A DNA stretch of 37,398 bases from Candidatus Poribacteria bacterium (GTDB lineage: Bacteria; Poribacteria; WGA-4E; JAJRTO01), in the NCBI GenBank assembly GCA_024278235.1, contig JAJRTO010000100.1, positions 1-37,398 on the forward strand. The letters are read 5' to 3'. The notes under the pieces are model-generated. The model saw only the letters and a program-made list of their open reading frames with translations. It ran no database searches and had not been told where the DNA came from. The position numbers and the translations under genes were made by a program. How positions within the stretch are numbered: position 1 is the stretch's first letter; each line of letters begins with the position of its first letter. Shown here piece by piece: positions 32,020-37,398 of this stretch.

Positions 32020-33243
32020 TTATTTCCTTGGGACATACGTGTGAACGTAGACGACATCCCCCTCTTTCAAGGTCAGCGTCTCATCCTGGAGCGACTGGCT
32101 ATAGGTGAAACTCAATCGTTGACCATCCTGGCGGAGGACTGAAACTCGAAGCCCTGTATGATCAGGAATCGTAGATCCACCCGCAGTGCGAATTACGTCT
32201 GCGAGGCTTTGACCGGAACGAAATGGTTGCAATCCCGGACTGTTCACCATACCAAACACAGCAACCTCAGTGGCCTCAGAGGATTGCTGCTTGGCGGGCA
32301 GGTAGACCACGTCTCCCGCACTTAGATTCAGATCCAAATCTTGAGCCAATAGTGTCTCCAGGTTCACGATATGGCGTTCATAGTCGCTTTCGACAATTCG
32401 GTACAGCGCAATGCGATTGAGATCTGCCTGAGAACCCCAACCACCAAGTCTCCTCAGTAGTTGGATGAGCTTCAGTTTCGGATGCCATTTATACTCACCA
32501 GCCGCTGCTATCCGTCGAAGTTCGCCCACCACAGTGATATACGGAACGGGATGTCGTCTGTGATGGATGGCTACGGAGAATCGTCGGAGATAAGGTTGAA
32601 GACGCTGTTCCAGGTGTTGTCGAAGCAACCCCAAAGGTAATCCTGCAACGGTCATTTTTCCTAATTCTCGATACTGAATTGTTTTGTCGGACTCGACCGT
32701 CACCTCGTCTCGGCGCATTGAACCCGTTTCCCAAAAGACAAAGATAACGAGTTGATCTCCAGGGCGTAGAACAGATGCTTCCTCCATTGAAGAGTCTGCA
32801 ACGTTGGATGTAGGGCCGATCAGAGTGGATGGTCTGGCCTCATCGAACATGAACCGAATGGAACGTCGAGTATGCTCGACAATCGGTGGCTGTTCCCAGT
32901 CTGCGATGAGCAGCATCCCCCCCGGCTGTGGACGAACCTGGAGCCGCGTCACAGGCCCCATGTTGATTCGGGATTCCCGAGGCTCATCATCTTGTAGAAA
33001 AATGCCACGTATGAAGATCTTCAGTTGGCCTGCATCATTAGCAAGTATCTTATAGCGCGGGATGTTAAAGGGACGTAGCTCATATACCTTGCGTCCGGGA
33101 TAGAATGAGAAGGTCAGCCAGTCACCATGAGTCGATGGAATCTGAGCCAGTTCCGTCTGCGCAGAGCAAACCGCTGCAAAGATGAATCCACCAAGCAACC
33201 ATAGAATCCATTGGGGACATAACGGGTAAAACCACCGTCTCAA
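32020..33243 (-). CDS. Wza-like polysaccharide export protein with N-terminal AMIN-like domain
   Basis: A 407-residue exported protein. The TTG at 33243 is chosen because GGGAGG (33257-33252) lies 8 bases upstream; a GTG three codons earlier overlaps that site. A signal with a long hydrophobic core (WILWLLGGFIFAAVCSA) is followed, at about 45-135, by a beta-rich AMIN-like domain (ILANDAGQLKIFIRG, MLLIADWEQPP) that may bind peptidoglycan. Then comes a Poly_export domain beginning LRPGDQLVIFVFWE, and two SLBB domains (YITVVGELRRIAAAGEYKW and VAVFGMVNSPGLQPF). There is no lipobox Cys and no clear C-terminal outer-membrane helix as in Wza. It would carry polysaccharide through the periplasm with the Wzc-like partner next to it. 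Confidence 0.88.
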   Translation of the reverse strand: MRRWFYPLCPQWILWLLGGFIFAAVCSAQTELAQIPSTHGDWLTFSFYPGRKVYELRPFNIPRYKILANDAGQLKIFIRGIFLQDDEPRESRINMGPVTRLQVRPQPGGMLLIADWEQPPIVEHTRRSIRFMFDEARPSTLIGPTSNVADSSMEEASVLRPGDQLVIFVFWETGSMRRDEVTVESDKTIQYRELGKMTVAGLPLGLLRQHLEQRLQPYLRRFSVAIHHRRHPVPYITVVGELRRIAAAGEYKWHPKLKLIQLLRRLGGWGSQADLNRIALYRIVESDYERHIVNLETLLAQDLDLNLSAGDVVYLPAKQQSSEATEVAVFGMVNSPGLQPFRSGQSLADVIRTAGGSTIPDHTGLRVSVLRQDGQRLSFTYSQSLQDETLTLKEGDVVYVHTYVPRK

Positions 33244-33260
33244 GGAAAGCACCTCCCAAG

Positions 33261-35051
33261 CTAACGTTCAACTTGCTGTTCATTCGTGGTGATAATGATT
33301 TCAACTCGGCGATTCTGCTGTGGATCGCGTTCATCGATTGGACGGAGCCGACCATAACCGATCATCGACAGACGATATGCAGGAATCGACTCCCGTTCGA
33401 CCAGGTATGTAAACACCTTCGCTGCTCGCTCCGCCGAGAGACGCATATTTGCTGTATCATCGCCTGAATCGTCCGCATGGCCTTCAATGTTTATTTCTGC
33501 ATTCGGATGCGTACGGATGGCCTGTGCAGCAACCTTCAAGGATTTGTAGGCACTCTCCCGGATGTCGACCGCATCTAGCTCAAATAGAACATCCGCTGCA
33601 ATCACGATACGCTCGATGATATGTTCTCGCTCCGAGATCGTCACGATCTGGGGCGACGATACATAGCGTTGGCCAGAACGATGGCGTCCTTCTAACCAGA
33701 ACGTGTAATTTCCCATTGGGAGCGGTTCGCCCTCATCATCGTTCCCATCCCATACGATTCTGGCAGGGAGCGGGGCAACGGGTGATCTATACACGGTTTT
33801 TCCCGTTGGGCCATGGATACTCAGGAAGAAATCCCAGTCCTTGAGAGTTTCAAGCGATTCGGATGTCACCGAGAACTCTGTCGTATCATCGACACCGTCT
33901 TGATCCGGGGTGAAAATCATCGGTACACAAGCGATGCGTATCCGGGGCAATGGGACATCTACCGACTCATCCTGCTGTCCGGCAGGGATTGGGTTTTCTT
34001 TCACACGAATATCTGAATTCTGTCCCGCAGATGTTCCATCGAAAGCGGATGTGTCCTGTGTCCTGAGTGCCGAATGCTGAGGGGTTTGGACAGGTGAACT
34101 GGTGACACTGTTTGCTCGGGGGGATGGTCGCTGTACCAATGCCAGTGAAGGAGGTAGATTCGAGCCACCGAAAGTGTAATGGATCTGGAAACTGTGGATT
34201 GCGTCTCTCGACAGTTTCTGTTCCCAGGCATAATCCAATCCCAGGCCATTCCACACCAGGCCCATCCCGGCAGCCATCTGACCGTCTCCTTGAGTGGCTC
34301 TGCGGTAACCTATCCTGACAAACAGAGGTTGAAGAATCCTCATTTCCATTCCAGCTTTCAGCCGTGGATCATCCTCCCCCACCCGGCTCAGTTCTGCATG
34401 GACCGTGGCGGCATGCTTGAGCGATAGAATATAGCTCGTACCAATTCGCCAACTGAGCGGCAGAGGTTCTGAGTACTGCATCCGACGTACATGAGGCCCC
34501 ATGTTCTGTATTGCTGCCCCAAAAGCAACCCGCCCCCGCTCGGGCCGGGCCAATATACCCACATCCAGGGCGATCCCTTCAACCGTCTCCGGTTCCGTAA
34601 ATCCACGGAGATCCATCCCCAGAGAGAGGAAATTTTTGCCGTTGTTTTGGATTCGCCAGCCCAACCCCACAGACAAGGTACGACGGCGATGTTGTACCCA
34701 GAAACTGCCACTCAAAGACGCACTGGGACTGACAGGCACGGCAATACCTATCGCTCGTTCTTGCCGCTGAACCTTCAAAGCCATTTGCAAATGTTGTATC
34801 TGTGCAATCCCTGCGCTATTAGCGTGAAAACCGAGCGCATCATCTCCTTGTGAAACGAAAGCGTTGCCAATACCGTCTGCTCTGACGCTCTGGAGCGATT
34901 CGAGAAAATCCTCGGATAGGATGGCTGCTTCACTTAGACCTATGACAGACCAGCAGAAAACGAGCAGTAGAATGAACACAGGAGATTTTCTCTGAAAACA
35001 GCTCTCGAGCTGAGAACAGTGACTAGAGTTCTTGGCCTGTTGGGCCTTCAA
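33261..35051 (-). CDS. PorV/PorQ-like beta-barrel fused to an Ig-like segment and an OmpA domain
   Basis: A protein of about 596 residues. After a signal (VFILLLVFCWSVIGLSEA), residues 50-320 resemble PorV/PorQ-type outer-membrane barrels: LESLQSVRADGIGNAFVSQGDDALGFHANSAGIAQ is the family start (quoted here as the region at about 51-85). A polar low-complexity linker at 325-395 follows, then an Ig-like FTPDQDGVDDTTEFSV segment of the CHU_C/FlgD type. The C-terminal OmpA domain (about 500-590) carries INIEGHADDSG and NRRVEI for peptidoglycan binding. The start is unsure: TTG at 35051 has no ribosome site, and a GTG at 34979 would shorten the signal. It is the first gene of the envelope operon, 17 bases before the Wza-like gene. 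Confidence 0.82.
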   Translation of the reverse strand: MKAQQAKNSSHCSQLESCFQRKSPVFILLLVFCWSVIGLSEAAILSEDFLESLQSVRADGIGNAFVSQGDDALGFHANSAGIAQIQHLQMALKVQRQERAIGIAVPVSPSASLSGSFWVQHRRRTLSVGLGWRIQNNGKNFLSLGMDLRGFTEPETVEGIALDVGILARPERGRVAFGAAIQNMGPHVRRMQYSEPLPLSWRIGTSYILSLKHAATVHAELSRVGEDDPRLKAGMEMRILQPLFVRIGYRRATQGDGQMAAGMGLVWNGLGLDYAWEQKLSRDAIHSFQIHYTFGGSNLPPSLALVQRPSPRANSVTSSPVQTPQHSALRTQDTSAFDGTSAGQNSDIRVKENPIPAGQQDESVDVPLPRIRIACVPMIFTPDQDGVDDTTEFSVTSESLETLKDWDFFLSIHGPTGKTVYRSPVAPLPARIVWDGNDDEGEPLPMGNYTFWLEGRHRSGQRYVSSPQIVTISEREHIIERIVIAADVLFELDAVDIRESAYKSLKVAAQAIRTHPNAEINIEGHADDSGDDTANMRLSAERAAKVFTYLVERESIPAYRLSMIGYGRLRPIDERDPQQNRRVEIIITTNEQQVER

Positions 35052-35131
35052 CCGGTTGACTGAACAACTGAATAACTTGGTGCAGGTTCAGGGCAAGTGA
35101 GGAGGTTACGCAACTGTTGTTTATATATTTG

Positions 35132-35137
35132 ATTATA
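35132..35137 (-). promoter_or_regulatory. Possible -10 box for the envelope operon
   Basis: A perfect TATAAT on the minus strand lies about 80 bases upstream of the TTG at 35051. A convincing -35 box at 16-18 bases was not found (GTCATT at 17). The surroundings (35117-35145) are AT-rich. The low score reflects the missing partner. Confidence 0.3.
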
Positions 35138-35205
35138 TCATGTGATTGCTCCGAATGACAGAGTTTTTTGGACTGGTCACTGGAATACAGCAAGATGGCG
35201 TGCTG

Positions 35206-35234
35206 TTGACTTGTTGTATCTCATCCGTTATGAT
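35206..35234 (+). promoter_or_regulatory. Sigma70-type promoter of the MATE gene
   Basis: TTGACT (35206-35211) and TATGAT (35229-35234) are 17 bases apart. Transcription would begin near 35241, about 97 bases before the ATG. It lies in the 286-base divergent intergenic region 35052-35337. Confidence 0.6.
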
Positions 35235-35337
35235 AGAACTCATCCGCCGCTCGTAGGAATGCACGGCCGGCAGAGAGCTATTCTGGCTTTTTATCTTCCA
35301 TCTATGGATATGGGCAGTATAACGACCGGGGAGAGGG

Positions 35338-36678
35338 ATGAAACGCGATCTGACATCTGGGAGTATTACACGCAATATCTGGCATCTATCCATCCCGATG
35401 ATCATTGGAAATCTACTACAGAACACGTTCAGCTTCGTAGATATGATCTTTGTCGGGAGGCTGGGACCCGATGCCATTGCAGCCGTTGCAATGAGCGGGA
35501 TCATGTTGAGCATGATCTTCACGGTTGCCATTGGCATCTCGATGGGAACTGTGGCACTTGTTGCACGCTACACAGGTGCCAGGAAAATGGATGCCATAGA
35601 GAACGTTACCATTCAATCTCTCTGGCTTGGCATCATCGGATCGCTTCTCATCGGTTGGATTGGCTATTACTTCGCGGAAGCAATTCTGAAACTGTTGGGA
35701 GCAAGCCCCGAAGTGGTCTCACGGGGAGTGCCGTATATTCGTATATCGTTCTTCGGTTCGTTCACGATGTTCTTTTCGGTTGCTTTGGGAGCGGCACTCC
35801 GTGGTGTTGGGGATGCCATCACGCCGACGAAAATGTTAGCAGGATCCACCGTTCTCAACATCGCCCTCGATCCCCTGTTGATCTTCGGGATCTGGAGGTT
35901 CCCTGAACTTGGCATCGCTGGTTCAGCCTGGGCAACGGTGATCACACGAGGCATCGGTACACTCTACCTGTTCCGGAAGTGTTCCAATGGACGAGGTTTT
36001 TTTACTCTTCGTCTCCGCCACGCCCAATTTGATTGGCTCACGATGAAGGCTATCCTTAAGATTGGTGTATTTGGGTCTGTCCAGGCGATCTTACGAAACC
36101 TCTCTGGTGTTGTGCTCATGCGCATTGTGGCGATCTATGGCACAACCACTGTTGCTGCCTATGGGATCGGGATGCGGCTCCAGTTTATGATCATGATGCC
36201 TGGGTTTGGTATCGGCAACGCGGTTGCAACCCTTGTCGGGCAGAATCTAGGTGCGGGGAAACCCGATCGCGCTGAGCGTACGGCCAAGATTGCCACAGGT
36301 TGGGGGTGGCTGATTATGACTGTGGGAGGAATCGGCTACATCCTCTTTGCAGAACCACTGATCCGCATTTTCAATACGGATCCGGAAGTCGTTCGACAAG
36401 GGATGCTCTACCTTCGCGTGACAGCAGGAGCCATCGGGTTGATTGGGATTTCCATCATCCTTTCACGCGCCTTCAACGGCGCAGGCGATACGCTCTCTCC
36501 GATGACGATTACCGGTATCGCCCTGTTCCTGTTACGTATTCCATTAGCACTTGGTGGCGCTCGCCTATGGCATGTTTTTGGCCTATTCCTGGGAATCGCC
36601 GGCTCTACTTTCCTGCAGGCGATGATCATGATCTTCTGGTTCCACAAAGGTCATTGGAAACACAAGGAAATTGGATAG
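35338..36678 (+). CDS. MATE family multidrug/toxin efflux transporter
   Basis: A 446-residue inner-membrane exporter with two homologous halves of six helices each. The N-terminus has the family pattern: LSIPMIIGNLLQNTFSFVD, VGRLGPDAIAAVAM and GTVALVARYTGARKMD. The second half repeats it with VFGSVQAILRNLSGVVL, GTTTVAAYGIGMRLQ and VATLVGQNLGAGKPDRAE. Such pumps export cationic drugs or natural products using Na+ or H+. GGGGAGAGGG precedes the ATG. The gene has its own promoter and is divergent from the envelope operon. No regulator is adjacent. The substrate cannot be told from sequence alone. Confidence 0.93.
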   Translation: MKRDLTSGSITRNIWHLSIPMIIGNLLQNTFSFVDMIFVGRLGPDAIAAVAMSGIMLSMIFTVAIGISMGTVALVARYTGARKMDAIENVTIQSLWLGIIGSLLIGWIGYYFAEAILKLLGASPEVVSRGVPYIRISFFGSFTMFFSVALGAALRGVGDAITPTKMLAGSTVLNIALDPLLIFGIWRFPELGIAGSAWATVITRGIGTLYLFRKCSNGRGFFTLRLRHAQFDWLTMKAILKIGVFGSVQAILRNLSGVVLMRIVAIYGTTTVAAYGIGMRLQFMIMMPGFGIGNAVATLVGQNLGAGKPDRAERTAKIATGWGWLIMTVGGIGYILFAEPLIRIFNTDPEVVRQGMLYLRVTAGAIGLIGISIILSRAFNGAGDTLSPMTITGIALFLLRIPLALGGARLWHVFGLFLGIAGSTFLQAMIMIFWFHKGHWKHKEIG

Positions 36679-36694
36679 GAAGGATGATTGTTTG

Positions 36695-36716
36695 ACCATC
36701 AGACCCGGATGATGGT
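36695..36716. terminator. Hairpin between convergent genes
   Basis: ACCATCA (36695-36701) and TGATGGT (36710-36716) form a perfect 7-bp stem with an 8-base loop in the 98-base gap between MATE and the ABC ATPase gene. No T-run follows on either side, so function as a bidirectional terminator is uncertain. Confidence 0.35.
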
Positions 36717-36776
36717 AGAATCAGGTTGGCAAAACGAGTCAACAAATCTGGAGAAGATCGAGTTTGATGAAGGAGT

Positions 36777-37398
36777 TCAAAAATGGCTGAGGGAATGATT
36801 CATATGCGATTCTTCAGTATCTGAACCGGTGAGTTTCAGGAAAATATCCTCAAGGCTCAGATCTGCGGCATGAGCTTCGCGTAGTTCCGCGACCGTTCCG
36901 ACAGCGATGAGTTTGCTCTGGTGGATGATGCCGATCCGATCACACATGCGCTCGGCGATGTCCAGGACATGGGTTGTCATGAACACCGTGCATCCCTGTC
37001 TACACAACTCCCTGAGCAGTTCCCTTGCCAACCTCGCGCTTCTGGGATCAAGGCCACTTGTGGGCTCATCCAAAAAAAACACCCTCGGTTGTTGTATCAT
37101 CAGAGCAATGAGGATGGTTTTCTTCCTCATGCCATAGGAATATGTGCGGATCAGTTTATCCGCTTCCTTATCGAGTTCAAACAGCTCAAACAGCTCCGTC
37201 ATGCGTTGGTCAGCACATCTTGGATCTACCTCATACATATCCGCAATGAAACGTACGAACTGACGGCCTGTCAGGGTCTCGTAGATATTGGGTTGATCCG
37301 GAAGCAAGCCAGTGATCGCCTTTGCATGCAGAGGTGAAGCCCACACATCATATCCGCAGATCCGCGCGAACCCTGAAGTCGGACGCACAATCCCCGTC
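36777..37398 (-). CDS. ABC transporter ATP-binding protein, C-terminal part
   Basis: About 207 residues are visible; the gene starts beyond the window edge, so the Walker A motif is missing from view. The frame opens with IVRPTSGFARICGYDV, the stretch just after the P-loop in exporter-type ATPases. The Q-loop is in LLPDQPNIYE. The signature is YSYGMRKK, typical of the ABC-2/NatA-like class. Walker B is VFFLDEPTSGLDP and the H-loop is TTHVL. These ATPases pair with an ABC-2 permease to export lipids, polysaccharide or peptides. The permease gene may be immediately upstream or downstream outside the window. No permease gene follows inside it, because the MATE gene converges. Confidence 0.93.
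   Translation of the reverse strand, partial: TGIVRPTSGFARICGYDVWASPLHAKAITGLLPDQPNIYETLTGRQFVRFIADMYEVDPRCADQRMTELFELFELDKEADKLIRTYSYGMRKKTILIALMIQQPRVFFLDEPTSGLDPRSARLARELLRELCRQGCTVFMTTHVLDIAERMCDRIGIIHQSKLIAVGTVAELREAHAADLSLEDIFLKLTGSDTEESHMNHSLSHF

Overview
The window looks like a piece of chromosome from a Gram-negative bacterium. An LptE-type lipoprotein, an OmpA-domain protein, a Wza-like export protein and a Tat-exported sulfatase all imply an outer membrane. The mix of accessory genes (two formylglycine sulfatases, a UroD-like protein of unknown substrate, a LamG protein, a fuconolactonase-like amidohydrolase) most resembles uncultured marine or sponge-associated lineages such as Candidatus Poribacteria. 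That assignment is inference from gene content, not from a marker-gene tree. No tRNA, rRNA or CRISPR array was seen.

Region by region: (1) 1-7567 is accessory metabolism: the tail of an ArsC-like reductase overlapping an amidohydrolase, then a minus-strand series of a xylose-isomerase-like sugar isomerase with a coupled 34-codon reading frame, two sulfatases, a UroD-like protein and a secreted S1/P1-type nuclease. (2) 7568-15600 holds a large GT-C-like membrane protein with a carbohydrate-binding-like tail, a secreted TIM-barrel protein, a CbpA-type J-protein, a small membrane protein, two secreted proteins that share an unusual C-terminal tail (ThuA-like fold and LamG), and a PilZ-like protein. 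Several good sigma70-type promoters and inverted repeats sit between them. (3) 15601-16200 is a scarred intergenic region with an IS256-type transposase remnant, a promoter, and two leader hairpins. (4) 16201-26115 is the conserved translation/RNA-decay cluster nusA-rnpM-infB-ylxP-rbfA-nrnA-truB-ribF-rpsO-pnp. rimP, usually the first gene, is missing. (5) 26159-29634 carries a small membrane protein, LptE, a DUF6599-like lipoprotein, a radical SAM enzyme and a convergent coiled-coil protein. (6) 29767-35051 is a three-gene minus-strand envelope operon: a PorV/PorQ-like barrel fused to OmpA, an AMIN plus Wza-like export protein, and a Wzc-like protein whose ATPase lacks the Walker A lysine. (7) 35338-37398 has a MATE exporter and the end of an ABC ATPase gene.

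How they may work together: the sulfatases, isomerase and lactonase-like hydrolase could form a catabolic set for sulfated (possibly fucose-containing) glycans. The envelope operon looks like a polysaccharide export machine in which the usual tyrosine-kinase control has been lost or replaced. The best candidates for something undescribed are that envelope operon (degenerate kinase with a four-copy 10-residue linker repeat, plus a barrel-OmpA fusion) and the shared C-terminal tail on two unrelated secreted proteins, which may be a sorting signal.
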